Shown here in pieces: positions 1 through 7,066 of a DNA stretch of 21,515 bases; the first letter of the stretch is position 1; every line of letters starts with the position of its first letter. The stretch spans positions 1 through 21,515 of the forward strand of contig CAMOLY010000002.1 in the NCBI GenBank assembly GCA_946619065.1, in the 5' to 3' direction. The notes beneath the pieces were generated by a model that saw nothing but the letters and a program-made list of their open reading frames with translations, had not been told where the DNA came from and ran no database searches. Source of the stretch: an uncultured Clostridia bacterium (GTDB taxonomy: Bacteria; Bacillota; Clostridia; Oscillospirales; Oscillospiraceae). The position numbers were made by a program, and so were the translations under genes.

Positions 1-16
1 TCCCCTGCCGGGAGCC

Positions 17-40
17 TGCATAATCTTTGAAGATTATGCA
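17..40. repeat. Perfect short palindrome (hairpin)
   Basis: Two 11-bp arms, TGCATAATCTT and AAGATTATGCA, are separated by 2 nt and followed by a T-rich stretch ending in five T at 56-60. It lies downstream of the 3' end of the exonuclease gene, and no gene is visible in 1-226. It may be a terminator for a + strand gene that ends before the window, or part of a dispersed palindromic repeat. The T run is too far from the stem (about 15 nt) for a textbook terminator. Confidence 0.5.
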
Positions 41-73
41 TTTTGCAACAGCCCCTTTTTGGAGCCGCTCCCT

Positions 74-105
74 CACTGTTGGCGCATGGGTTGCGCCCGG
101 ACGAA
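74..105. repeat. 32-bp dispersed palindromic repeat, copy 1
   Basis: It starts CACTGTTGGCGCA and ends TGCGCCCGGACGAA, with a palindromic core (GGCGCA/TGCGCC). A second copy at 1435-1466 differs only in the 5 or so central bases. Both copies lie 3' of minus-strand genes, so each would form a hairpin in the 3' untranslated RNA. The function is unknown. Confidence 0.7.
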
Positions 106-159
106 AGATCACGCTGCGCAAAGATGGAGCGGCTGAACAGATACGACAGGAACAAATAT

Positions 160-190
160 CGCGCCGCAAAACAAACCGGTTTGCGGCGCG
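160..190 (-). terminator. Terminator hairpin after the exonuclease gene
   Basis: The arms CGCGCCGCAAA (160-170) and TTTGCGGCGCG (180-190) pair perfectly over 11 bp. On the minus strand the stem is followed by a T-containing stretch (ATATTTGTT). It starts 37 nt past the stop codon of the exonuclease gene, in the place expected for its intrinsic terminator. The T tract is weak. Confidence 0.65.
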
Positions 191-226
191 TTGATTACCT
201 TTTGATGTTTTACGGTCTCTCCCGGT

Positions 227-1204
227 TCAGTCCGTGCCGGGCTCGGCGAGCAGTGCGCGTCTTCTGCGTCTGTGGGGACGGCGCTTGGGCTTCTTGGCGA
301 CCTCGGTTTCGAAGTTTTCGTAGAGGGCGGAGGTCCGGTCGTAGACGAGACGGCAAACCTTGAGGCCGCCTTCAGCGTCGTGCTCAAAGCGGATGCGAAC
401 GATGAAGTCCCCGTGCTCGGGGCAGCTGCTGCGCGAGAGGTAGCGACGGCCCGGCTGGGTGTGCCAGCCCTCGCAGGTCATCTCCTTGCCGCAGACCGGG
501 CAGACATTTTCTCTGCCGCCCATGTCGCCCATCGCAGCGGCCTTGTCCTCATAGCAGTGGTAGACCTTGCGGCAGACGCAGCCGGGGACCTTTGCCCCAT
601 GCAACCCGTCCTCATGCTCGCGCATCGAGCCGCGATACTCGGCCATGCCCTTCTTGAGATCGAGCTTTTGGCAGATCAGGGCAGTGTGGTAGGCATCGCC
701 CAGGGCGTCATGGGCCTGACGGGTCTGGGGGATCCCCATCAGCTCCAGGGCGGTGGACAGGGCCTTCTGATTCGATCCGGTGCCGGTCTGGGCGTTGAAC
801 ATCATCTGGGCGTTATACCAGTTCTGGATCCATACCGGGTCGTAGCCGTTGAGCATCATGTTGCCGGCCAGCAGCGGAATGTCGTCGAAGCCCCAGGTCA
901 GGAAAATGCAGTCCTCGCCGCACCAGTTGTAGAATTCGTTGATTGCGTCGTCGAAGCTCAGCCCCTCTGCCCGCAGCCGGCTCTCACGGATACCGGTGAG
1001 CTTGGCCACACGGCTGTTGAGCCGGCGGAAAAACTTAGGCCGGATCAGCACCTGAAACTCGTCGGTGATCGTCTGATCCTCCAGCATGCGCACCGCGCCA
1101 ATCTGGATGACCTCACCGGAGATGTGGATCGGCAGCACACGCTGGGCCGCGTAGGAACCGGGCCAGGGCTGGTTCCACTCCATATCCAGAATGATGTATT
1201 CCAT
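227..1204 (-). CDS. DEDDh-family 3'-5' exonuclease with C-terminal zinc-ribbon-like region
   Basis: This is a 325-aa cytoplasmic protein of the DnaQ/ERI1-like exonuclease group. Family members remove nucleotides from 3' ends using two metal ions. The catalytic set is visible: D7 and E9 in the opening LDMEW motif, D107/D108 in WGFDD, and H165 with D170 in HDALGD. After the exonuclease fold (about 1-185) comes a Cys-rich part (C209, C211, C217, CPVC at 235-238, C244, C261) that looks like a metal-binding ribbon. The basic tail (PKRRPHRRRRR) suggests nucleic-acid contact. The ATG is preceded by AGGAG at good spacing. The gene has its own promoter (1234-1262) and terminator (160-190), so it is probably monocistronic. 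Whether the substrate is RNA or DNA cannot be told from sequence. Related proteins are often annotated as sporulation inhibitor KapD-like, but that name is not supported here. Confidence 0.9.
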   Translation of the reverse strand: MEYIILDMEWNQPWPGSYAAQRVLPIHISGEVIQIGAVRMLEDQTITDEFQVLIRPKFFRRLNSRVAKLTGIRESRLRAEGLSFDDAINEFYNWCGEDCIFLTWGFDDIPLLAGNMMLNGYDPVWIQNWYNAQMMFNAQTGTGSNQKALSTALELMGIPQTRQAHDALGDAYHTALICQKLDLKKGMAEYRGSMREHEDGLHGAKVPGCVCRKVYHCYEDKAAAMGDMGGRENVCPVCGKEMTCEGWHTQPGRRYLSRSSCPEHGDFIVRIRFEHDAEGGLKVCRLVYDRTSALYENFETEVAKKPKRRPHRRRRRALLAEPGTD

Positions 1205-1233
1205 CGTATCGCTCCTATGTCACATTTGCATCG

Positions 1234-1262
1234 ATCATAACACGCCACCGAAGCCAATGCAA
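1234..1262 (-). promoter_or_regulatory. SigA-type promoter of the exonuclease gene
   Basis: On the minus strand, -35 TTGCAT (1257-1262), a 17-nt spacer and -10 TATGAT (1234-1239) lie about 30 nt before the ATG. The -10 is good and the -35 is weak. Confidence 0.5.
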
Positions 1263-1344
1263 GGTTTTTCTTTCCAAACGGCGCCGCGTCCCGCTGCGCT
1301 GCGGCGCGAAGCCAGAGCAGCGGCCATAAACCCGCCAGAGCCAT

Positions 1345-1373
1345 CCGTAGGGGCGCATATCATGCGCCCACAG
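1345..1373 (+). repeat. 29-bp dispersed palindromic repeat, copy A
   Basis: The element runs from CCGTAGGGGCGC to GCGCCCACAG around the palindrome GGGCGCAT-ATC-ATGCGCCC. An inverted-orientation copy with about four differences lies at 8573-8601. Together with the 32-bp repeat at 1435-1466 it fills most of the 291-bp gap between the exonuclease and MATE genes, where I see no other gene. Confidence 0.65.
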
Positions 1374-1434
1374 AACGGGACCGGTAACGATCAAGTGGGA
1401 CCGGTCACAATACGAAGCAACCGGGCCTCTCTGT

Positions 1435-1466
1435 CACTGTTGGCGCACCGTGTGCGCCCGGACGAA
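1435..1466. repeat. 32-bp dispersed palindromic repeat, copy 2
   Basis: This is the second copy of the 74-105 element, with the same CACTGTTGGCGCA and TGCGCCCGGACGAA ends. It begins 30 nt past the MATE stop codon. In the MATE transcript it would form a GGGCGCAC/GTGCGCC hairpin, but no U tract follows. Confidence 0.7.
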
Positions 1467-1495
1467 GTGATTGTCCTCTGCTGGCTCTTCTGCGC

Positions 1496-2956
1496 TCAGC
1501 GGATTCCGGCTTCCGCCGCTTCCGCCTCCGGGTCGAGGTTCCGTTTCCGGCGCAGGATGCGGTGCAGCAGCCAGAGCGCAAAGAGGGCGCCAAGAAGCTC
1601 GCCGGCGGGCAGGGCGGCCGCGAGACCGTTTTCGCCGAAGAGCCGGTCGAGCAGGATCATCATCGGAATGTAGAAGCCCAGTTCCCGCACCGTCGCGTGC
1701 AGCAGGGTGGCCTTGCCGTCGCCGATGGCCTGCATGCAGAAGGAGGTGTGGTAGTTGATGAACTGGACCGGGGAGGCCAGCGCCCGGATCCGCAGGAAGA
1801 GGGCGGCGTAGGCAACGGTCCGTGCCGCGTCCTTCGCCATCTGCAGAACCGCTTCCGGATCCGCGCCGGCCCCGGACTTCTGCCCGGTGCTCAAAAACAG
1901 GTTCGTCACCGGCTTTGCGAAGACCTCCAGCAGGGCGATGGAGACTACCGAAACAATCATGCCCCAGAGCCGCGCGGTGCCGATGGCCTCCCGCATCCGG
2001 GTGTGGTTGCCGGAGGAATAGTTATAGGCCACGATGGGCATCATGCCCTGGCAGATTCCGATGTTGACCGCGTTTGGGATGCGCTCCACCTTCATGACGA
2101 TGCCGAAGGCCGCCAGCACCAGATCGTTGTGCCTGGATGCAAGAATGTTGACCGAAATGCTGGCCACGTCAAACAGGCCGGTCAGAACTGCGGAGGGGAC
2201 ACCCACCGTGTAGAGACTGCGCCTGTGGCCCCGGTCGAGACCGCCGGCCCTGCGCAGATCCAGGCTCAGCGGCGCCGTCTTCTGGGCCTTCCGGAACGCG
2301 AGGATCAGATAGACGCAGGAGACCAGGTTGGAGATCAGCGTCGCAAGGGCCGCGCCGGTGACCTCCTGGCCCCGGGGCAGGAGCACGAACATGAACAGCG
2401 GGTCCAGGGCAATGTTGAGCACGCCGCCGAGACTCAGCCCGAGGCTGGCCTGACTGGAATAGCCCGCGTTGCGCAGCAGGTGGGAGAGGGTCAGCGAGAG
2501 GATCGCAGGCAGACTGCCGATCACGATGACGATGATCGCGTACTGTCTGGCATAGTCCAGCGTGGCAGCGGAGGCGCCGAGGAAGCGCAGAATCGGCTGC
2601 AGCAGGATTCCCACGAAGGCCGAGTAACCCACGGCGAGGATCAGGCAGCCGCGGATTGCGTAAGCGCTGACCTGCTTCGCGTCGTCCTCCCGGCGGATGC
2701 CCATCAGCCGGGCAATCAGCGAGCCGCCGCCGATGCCGTAGAGGTTGGAGAAGGCGACATTCATCATCGTCAGCGTCAGGGTGACGGTGGTGGCAGCCAT
2801 CATATAGGAATTGCCGGTACGCCCGATGAAGAAGGCGTCGACCATGTTATAGATCAGGTTGATGAGCTGGCTGATGATCGTCGGGATCCCCAGCGCAGCC
2901 AGGGCGCGGGGGACCGAAACCTTTTCAAACAGCTCGGTTTTGGTATATTTCTGCAT
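1496..2956 (-). CDS. MATE-family efflux transporter
   Basis: This is a 486-aa inner-membrane protein of the multidrug and toxin extrusion family. These are Na+- or H+-coupled exporters of cationic drugs or metabolites, with 12 helices in two pseudo-symmetric halves. Family hallmarks are visible near the start: LGIPTIISQLINLIYNMVDAFFIG is the characteristic first helix, followed by GNSYMMAA and a long series of hydrophobic segments. The length is slightly above the usual 440-460 aa because of a charged tail rich in Arg, Glu and Ala. The ATG is preceded by GGGGAG. It has a recognisable promoter (3022-3049) and stands alone between the exonuclease gene and the cortex-lytic operon. The substrate cannot be predicted from sequence. 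Confidence 0.93.
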   Translation of the reverse strand: MQKYTKTELFEKVSVPRALAALGIPTIISQLINLIYNMVDAFFIGRTGNSYMMAATTVTLTLTMMNVAFSNLYGIGGGSLIARLMGIRREDDAKQVSAYAIRGCLILAVGYSAFVGILLQPILRFLGASAATLDYARQYAIIVIVIGSLPAILSLTLSHLLRNAGYSSQASLGLSLGGVLNIALDPLFMFVLLPRGQEVTGAALATLISNLVSCVYLILAFRKAQKTAPLSLDLRRAGGLDRGHRRSLYTVGVPSAVLTGLFDVASISVNILASRHNDLVLAAFGIVMKVERIPNAVNIGICQGMMPIVAYNYSSGNHTRMREAIGTARLWGMIVSVVSIALLEVFAKPVTNLFLSTGQKSGAGADPEAVLQMAKDAARTVAYAALFLRIRALASPVQFINYHTSFCMQAIGDGKATLLHATVRELGFYIPMMILLDRLFGENGLAAALPAGELLGALFALWLLHRILRRKRNLDPEAEAAEAGIR

Positions 2957-3021
2957 CCGTATCTCTCCCCAGGGCAGAGCTGCCGCAAATCTATTACGGA
3001 AAAGCCCATGAAACCATGTTA

Positions 3022-3049
3022 GTATAACACAGCGTGGGAAAAATGCAAG
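3022..3049 (-). promoter_or_regulatory. SigA-type promoter of the MATE gene
   Basis: On the minus strand, -35 TTGCAT (3044-3049), a 16-nt spacer and -10 TATACT (3022-3027). The -35 is the same non-consensus hexamer used by the exonuclease promoter. Confidence 0.55.
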
Positions 3050-3064
3050 GAAAAAGTAAAAAGA

Positions 3065-3613
3065 TCAGGATGGAGTTTTACGGTCCTCCCCTCTTGTCCC
3101 GGCCGTCGCCTGGCCATACAGGGCCGTCAGCATCCGCCAGGTGGGCTTGTTGACGATGCCGCTCTCCGGCATGCCGCAGCTGCGCTGGAGGCACCGGACC
3201 GCCTGCATCGTCTCCTCGTCCATCACCCCGCTCATCGGGCAGTCGTCCAGATTGCCGTAGAACCCGTGCAGACTGTGGAGCATTGCCTGCACCAGCAGAA
3301 CGTAGGGCAGGGTGCAGCCCGCCGCCATCGCCTCGTTCGGTCCCATCTGGATCTGAATCGGCGCGGCCGGGCCGACCTCCACCGCGGCGGATTCGAAGGC
3401 GCAGCGCACTGCGTTCCAGGTTGCCTCGTCCGTCGTGCCGGTCACCGGCAGGCCCTCCATCCGCTGAAAGGCCTTGACGCAGCGGACCGTCCGCTCTCCG
3501 TAGACCCCGTCCGGAATCAGCATGGGCAGCCCCTCCCGGTACCGGGCCACCGTCCGCAGCATGGTCTGCAGGCTGGTCACCGCTTTTCCCACGTAAAACG
3601 CTTCGTCATGCAT
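3065..3613 (-). CDS. Small protein with two peptidoglycan-binding domains
   Basis: This 182-aa protein has no signal peptide or membrane segment. Two PG_binding_1 repeats can be seen. The first is at about 13-72 (DGVYGERTVRCVKAFQR, then VTGTTDEATWNAV). The second is at about 103-166 (SGVMDEETMQAVRCLQR, then GIVNKPTWRML). No catalytic domain is present, so it is probably a wall- or cortex-binding accessory. It is the last gene of the split-sleC operon: its ribosome site (GGAGGGG) overlaps the TAG stop of the upstream enzyme gene, 12 nt away. A role in spore cortex hydrolysis is inferred from the operon. It could also localise or regulate the enzyme. Confidence 0.85.
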   Translation of the reverse strand: MHDEAFYVGKAVTSLQTMLRTVARYREGLPMLIPDGVYGERTVRCVKAFQRMEGLPVTGTTDEATWNAVRCAFESAAVEVGPAAPIQIQMGPNEAMAAGCTLPYVLLVQAMLHSLHGFYGNLDDCPMSGVMDEETMQAVRCLQRSCGMPESGIVNKPTWRMLTALYGQATAGTRGEDRKTPS

Positions 3614-3625
3614 CCGGGTCCCCTC

Positions 3626-4981
3626 CTATCTGATTTGGTCCCGGCTGCCCGCGGAGAGAGGTGTGCCGGGAAACTGGGTCATGCGGCTGGTTTCACTGTA
3701 GCCGAGGGCGGCATACTGCCGCGCGATTGCGTCCGCAGTGAGCGGGCCGAGCTGGCCGGTCTGCGGGATCCTGTTGGCCTGCTGAAAGGCGAGCAGCTCC
3801 TGTCGCAGGCTGCTGCCGCGGAAACCCAACGCTTGAAGGCGCTGGCGGGCGTTGGCGGCTGTGGTCGGTCCGGCCTGGGGCTGGGGGAACAGCGCCTGGT
3901 TCTGCAGCACGCTGCTGTCGATGCCGAGATACTCGTCGTACAGCGCGTCCCAGGTCCGCTCGTCGGCCTCGCCGGTCTGCGGCAGATTCCGGTAGCGTTG
4001 AAAGCTGATTACCGCCTGCCGCGTCCCCGGGCCGAAGATCCCGTCCACGGCCGGACTCTGCACCTCCTGCACGAACTGGCCGACGACGGCCAGCAGGAAC
4101 TGCAGCTGGGAGACCCGTTCGCCCCGGTCGCCCTGACGCAGGGGCTCCGGCCCATCCCAGGCCAGATCCTCGTAGCGCAGCCCCTCGGACTGCAGCTCGG
4201 ACAGACCCAGCACGCCGCCGTAGACCCGCTCGATCGCGCTCCAGGTCACCCGCCCCACCACGCCGTCCGGGTCCAGGCCGAAGATTCGCTGGAAGGCCGT
4301 GACCGCGCTCTGGGTACCGGCTCCGTAGATCCCGTCCGCGCTGACCTTTGGGATCGCCGGAAAATTCTGAGAAATCCGGTTGATCGCCCGCTGGATCAGG
4401 GCGACGCTTCTGCCCCGGCTGCCGAAGCGGAGAGCCGTGCCGGGATAGGAGGACTGCGGGTCCAGGGACGGGGCGTTTGCGACGATCTCAATGTTTCTGC
4501 CGTAATAGCTGCGCAGGATCTGCAGCCAGCCGTAGCCCTGCCGCGCCAGGGCCTGGGAGCCCCACTGGCTCATGCCCTCGCAGGTGACGGTAGTGCCGTT
4601 GCAGAATTTCGCCGCCAACGGTTCAATGAAGTTGACGCGGCGGATGTAGTCGTCGAAGAGCTCGTCGACAAGCCGGACGATATTGGAAAAATAGCTCCGG
4701 CCGGCGTAGAACTGCTGGTCGTAGGCGGTGGAGGACGTGATGTCGAAGGGATAGCCGCGGATGCGGTAGTACTCGGTGTAGACCCGGTTCAGAGCAAAGG
4801 ACGTGATTGCAAGGATGTTGGCCCGCAGGGCATCCTCGTCCCAGGTCGGATAGACCTCGCTGGAGGCCACGTTTTTCACATAGTCCGAAAAGCGCACCGT
4901 CACATTGTCTGCGTTTGACGAAGGCGCGCCCAGGTGGACCGTGATGAAAGTCGGAATGTAGGGCAAAACCGTTGTCGCCAT
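3626..4981 (-). CDS. sleC: SleC-type spore cortex-lytic enzyme, mature part (SpoIID-like domain plus peptidoglycan-binding domains)
   Basis: The 451-aa protein resembles the catalytic part of Clostridium SleC, which cleaves spore cortex peptidoglycan during germination. Residues 31-165 are the SpoIID-like domain. They hold YVKNVASSE with the likely catalytic Glu at E42, then ALRANILAITSFALNRV, TSSTAYDQ (82-89) and MSQWGS (137-142). The two cysteines C127 and C134 flank the position where I recall SleC also having a Cys pair. Two clear PG_binding_1 domains follow at about 182-255 and 281-350, and a degenerate third at about 376-425. SleC as I know it has one, so this version is longer at its C-terminus. 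It lacks the N-terminal prepeptide, which is encoded by the gene just upstream. It has its own GGAGG site and ATG 10 nt after that gene's stop. No signal peptide is visible. It is the middle gene of a three-gene operon. Confidence 0.87.
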   Translation of the reverse strand: MATTVLPYIPTFITVHLGAPSSNADNVTVRFSDYVKNVASSEVYPTWDEDALRANILAITSFALNRVYTEYYRIRGYPFDITSSTAYDQQFYAGRSYFSNIVRLVDELFDDYIRRVNFIEPLAAKFCNGTTVTCEGMSQWGSQALARQGYGWLQILRSYYGRNIEIVANAPSLDPQSSYPGTALRFGSRGRSVALIQRAINRISQNFPAIPKVSADGIYGAGTQSAVTAFQRIFGLDPDGVVGRVTWSAIERVYGGVLGLSELQSEGLRYEDLAWDGPEPLRQGDRGERVSQLQFLLAVVGQFVQEVQSPAVDGIFGPGTRQAVISFQRYRNLPQTGEADERTWDALYDEYLGIDSSVLQNQALFPQPQAGPTTAANARQRLQALGFRGSSLRQELLAFQQANRIPQTGQLGPLTADAIARQYAALGYSETSRMTQFPGTPLSAGSRDQIR

Positions 4982-4991
4982 CTCGCCCTCC

Positions 4992-5375
4992 TCAGAGTCC
5001 CTGTGACGGGACGTTGAAGGTCTCGCTTTCCGCCGGGGTGCCGAGCGGCGCGCTGCGGGGGATCAGCACCGCTTCCTGCAGAGTGGTCACGCCGGGAAAG
5101 ATCTGCACAGTCCGGACCGTCACGCTGTCGAAATCGGGGTGGCTGACGGTGACGATGACGTCGGTCCAGCCCTGCTCGCCGTTCGGACTCTGGCTTTCGC
5201 TCTGCTCCGGCGTGTCGATGGAGATCGGCTGGGTCTGGCCGCTGTCGTTCGTCAGCTGCAGGTTCAGCAGGTTCAGCGGCACCCCGGCGGCGCCGGTCAC
5301 GGTCACCGTCGCGTCCGCCACAGGCACGAACCCCCGCGAGGTCACGGCCTGCACCTTCAGAAAACCAATGGACAT
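4992..5375 (-). CDS. Stand-alone SleC prepeptide-like protein
   Basis: This 127-aa protein begins MSIGFLKVQAVTSRGFVPVADATVTVTG. Its order of features matches the N-terminal prepeptide of clostridial SleC: a GFL start, a beta-sandwich of the carboxypeptidase-regulatory type with a P..A.V.V motif, then DVIVTVSHPDFDSVTV and a closing segment resembling SleC's I-L-A-T-V-E-A stretch (QIFPGVTTLQEAVLIP). In SleC this region is fused to the enzyme and is removed by proteolysis. Here it ends in a stop codon, followed by a fresh ribosome site for the enzyme gene. By inference it acts in trans as a folding partner, inhibitor or targeting subunit of the enzyme. The start ATG has an AGGAGGG site 5 nt upstream, and that site lies inside a 13-bp hairpin. 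The family match is from memory and should be checked by search. Confidence 0.78.
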   Translation of the reverse strand: MSIGFLKVQAVTSRGFVPVADATVTVTGAAGVPLNLLNLQLTNDSGQTQPISIDTPEQSESQSPNGEQGWTDVIVTVSHPDFDSVTVRTVQIFPGVTTLQEAVLIPRSAPLGTPAESETFNVPSQGL

Positions 5376-5377
5376 AA

Positions 5378-5420
5378 AATCCCTCCTGTTCGGCCCATTC
5401 TATGCCAAACAGGAGGGATT
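5378..5420 (-). promoter_or_regulatory. Hairpin burying the ribosome binding site of the split-sleC operon
   Basis: AATCCCTCCTGTT (5378-5390 on +) and AACAGGAGGGATT (5408-5420 on +) are perfect 13-bp inverted repeats with a 17-nt loop. On the minus-strand transcript the 3' arm carries the AGGAGGG ribosome site, 5 nt before the ATG. Any RNA started upstream of 5420 would hide its ribosome site. The loop holds a candidate sporulation -10 element. Confidence 0.7.
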
Positions 5421-5423
5421 GGT
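5397..5423 (-). promoter_or_regulatory. Candidate SigE/SigK-type sporulation promoter
   Basis: On the minus strand, CATAGAAT (5397-5404) fits the CATANNNT -10 of mother-cell sigma factors. An AC dinucleotide sits 17 nt upstream (5422-5423), as in SigK -35 elements. A transcript from here would start in the hairpin's loop, lacking the 5' arm and leaving the ribosome site free. Both elements are short, so a chance match is possible. Confidence 0.4.
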
Positions 5424-5442
5424 GCGTGTTGGAGAGGGATTA

Positions 5443-5511
5443 GGGACGGGGATGCGAGGCAATAGGCAACAGGCAATAGGAGACGAGTCACTAGTCACCA
5501 GGAGACGGGGA
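5443..5511. repeat. Low-complexity intergenic repeat (GGCAATA / AGTCACCAGG type), copy 1
   Basis: It contains GGGACGGGGATGCGAG (5443-5458), then GGCAATAGGCAACAGGCAATAGG, which is built of 7-bp units, and AGTCACCAGG (5493-5502) leading to GACGGGGA. The 16-mer recurs exactly at 7254-7269, and AGTCACCAGG recurs at 7245 and 7275. No coding potential is seen. Confidence 0.6.
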
Positions 5512-5520
5512 CCTCCCAAT

Positions 5521-5664
5521 GCCTTCCCCTTGAGGGGAAGGTGGCCCGAAGGGCCGGATGAGGTGGTGTTTCGATCCTGCATCTGTTTGTCCGGAGCAGC
5601 TGCTCGTCGGAGGTCCACCTCATCCGCCTCGCTTCGCTCGGCACCTTCCCCTCCAGGGGAAGGC
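5521..5664. repeat. MITE-like palindromic element (about 144 bp)
   Basis: The left end GCCTTCCCCTTGAGGGGAAG is itself palindromic and recurs inverted at the right end (5641-5664) with two changes. Inside, CGGATGAGGTGG (left) and CCACCTCATCCG (5615-5626) extend the terminal inverted repeat. The centre holds GAGCAGCTGCTC. There is no ORF. Elements of this look are common between genes in gut Clostridia. It sits about 35 bp past the transporter stop codon and may serve as its 3' hairpin. Confidence 0.7.
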
Positions 5665-5698
5665 TTTGGACGGTGTGCCCGGACGGAACGCATACCGC

Positions 5699-6982
5699 TC
5701 AGCGCCAGAAGACCCAGAGGTAAACGTATCCCACGAACACCGCGGTCAGGGTGAAGGGGATGCCGATGCGGGCAAAGTCCTTGAACTTCACCTCGTAGCC
5801 CTGCTTGCGCAGCAGGCCGGTGGCAGTGATGTTGGCTGATGCGCCGACCGGGGTCAGGTTGCCGCCGAGGGTCGCGCCGGTCAGCAGGCCGAAGTAGAAC
5901 AGATAGGGCGGAATCCCCAGCTCCTGCGTGACGACGGACAGAACCGGCAGCATCGTGGCCACATAAGGGATGTTGTCCACGAAGGCGGAGATCAGCACCG
6001 AGCCCCAGACAATCAGCGTGTAGAGCAGGAAGGGACTGCTGCCGCCGACCTTAACGATCCAGCCGGCAAAGTCGCGGATGATGCCGATCTCAGTGATGCC
6101 GGCAATCACACAGAACAGGCCGAGCAGAAGGAGCAGGGTCTCATAGTCCACGCTCTTCAGAGCCTTCAGGGTTTCGCCGGCCTTGCGGTGCCGGCCAAGG
6201 TCCAGCAGCATCGTTAAGACGGCCAGACCGACGCAGATGAGGCCGTTGGTGATCTCGGGCTTGCCCGGGATGAAGGACGCGCAGATCAGCAGCACGACCA
6301 CCAGAACCAGCATCGCCGAGGGAACGTAGTCATGGACCTCGGTACGCTCGGTCGTGTGCACCGGCTGCCGGTCCTTGCGGAAGAGGAGCATCATAATCGG
6401 CACGGTGGCAAGCGCGCCCAGCTCCACCGCGAAGAAGATGCCGGGCCGGCCCTTCATCCAGAAGAAGCTCATAAAGTCCATCTTCGCATAGTCGCCCAGC
6501 ATGATGGAGGTCGTGTCGCCCACCAGAGTCGCCGCGCCCTGCAGGTTCGACGAGACCGCGATCGAGAGAATCATCGGGATCGGGTTGATTTTCAGCTTGC
6601 GGCACACCGCGATGCCCACCGGCGCGATCATCAGCACGGTGGCGACGTTGTCGATGAAAGCGGAGACGAGGCCGGAGAAGAGGGACATCAGGATCGTGAC
6701 CCACATCACATTTTTTGCCCGCCCCAGCAGCAGATCCGCGATCCGGTTCGGCATCTGGGATTCAATGAAGTAGTAGACGATGATCATCGTGCCGGAGATC
6801 ATCATCAGTACGTTCCAGTTGATCGCGGTCGGAAGCTCCCGGACCGGGAGGATCCCGAGAATCAGATAGACCGCCGCTACCCCGAGGGCGAAGTACATCT
6901 TGTACTTCGACAGCCCGATGATGCCGACATACATCCCGGCGAAGAGGATCAGCGCGATGAGTTTCAGGGTTTCCTGAGACAT
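5699..6982 (-). CDS. ArsB/NhaD/SLC13-superfamily membrane transporter under Mn2+ riboswitch control
   Basis: This is a 427-aa integral membrane protein of the ion-transporter superfamily (ArsB, NhaD, CitM, SLC13). Its two halves carry matching motifs in inverted topology: SAFIDNVATVLMIAPV in the first and SAFVDNIPYVATMLPV in the second. Each is followed by a Gly/Asn/Thr-rich re-entrant loop (SSNLQGAATLVGDTTS; GGNLTPVGASANITATG). About 10-12 helices are visible. The frame stays open upstream to 7243, but that stretch is the riboswitch leader. The chosen ATG at 6982 is preceded by AGAAAGAAG and starts MSQETLKLI. Annotation pipelines would usually name it an SLC13 permease or Na+/H+ antiporter. 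The riboswitch points instead to Mn2+ stress, so export of Mn2+ or a linked ion is inferred, not shown. It is transcribed alone. Confidence 0.85.
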   Translation of the reverse strand: MSQETLKLIALILFAGMYVGIIGLSKYKMYFALGVAAVYLILGILPVRELPTAINWNVLMMISGTMIIVYYFIESQMPNRIADLLLGRAKNVMWVTILMSLFSGLVSAFIDNVATVLMIAPVGIAVCRKLKINPIPMILSIAVSSNLQGAATLVGDTTSIMLGDYAKMDFMSFFWMKGRPGIFFAVELGALATVPIMMLLFRKDRQPVHTTERTEVHDYVPSAMLVLVVVLLICASFIPGKPEITNGLICVGLAVLTMLLDLGRHRKAGETLKALKSVDYETLLLLLGLFCVIAGITEIGIIRDFAGWIVKVGGSSPFLLYTLIVWGSVLISAFVDNIPYVATMLPVLSVVTQELGIPPYLFYFGLLTGATLGGNLTPVGASANITATGLLRKQGYEVKFKDFARIGIPFTLTAVFVGYVYLWVFWR

Positions 6983-7014
6983 GATTTCAACTTCTTTCTG
7001 CAGAGCTGTGCCGC

Positions 7015-7066
7015 AAAAAAACAAGACCTTTGCCTGGCGGCCCCTTCGCCGCATGCAAAAGTCTTG
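7015..7066 (-). terminator. Riboswitch expression-platform terminator
   Basis: On the minus strand, CAAGACTTTTGC (7055-7066) pairs over 12 bp (one G-U) with GCAAAGGTCTTG (7022-7033). A nested GCGGC/GCCGC hairpin lies between the arms, and seven U follow (7015-7021). The 5' arm is part of the conserved 3' end of the aptamer, so ligand binding should prevent terminator formation. That predicts a genetic ON switch. Confidence 0.85.

Noticed and set aside
43..363. 106-codon + frame at the left end
   Set aside because: It crosses the terminator and the 3' end of the exonuclease gene, has no domain and no ribosome site, and is Arg-rich shadow coding.
1562..3022. Long open frame (486 codons) on + opposite the MATE gene
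   Set aside because: Its product is rich in Arg, Gln, Gly and His with no recognisable domain. It is the antisense shadow of a clear MATE transporter in high-GC DNA.
3266..4918. 550-codon + strand frame opposite the sleC genes
   Set aside because: The minus-strand proteins have recognisable domains and ribosome sites. This frame has neither.
4982..4991. Frameshift or sequencing error splitting sleC
   Set aside because: The junction has a proper stop, a GGAGG ribosome site and an ATG 10 nt later. The upstream protein ends at a natural domain boundary, so two genes are more likely. It is kept as a point to verify.
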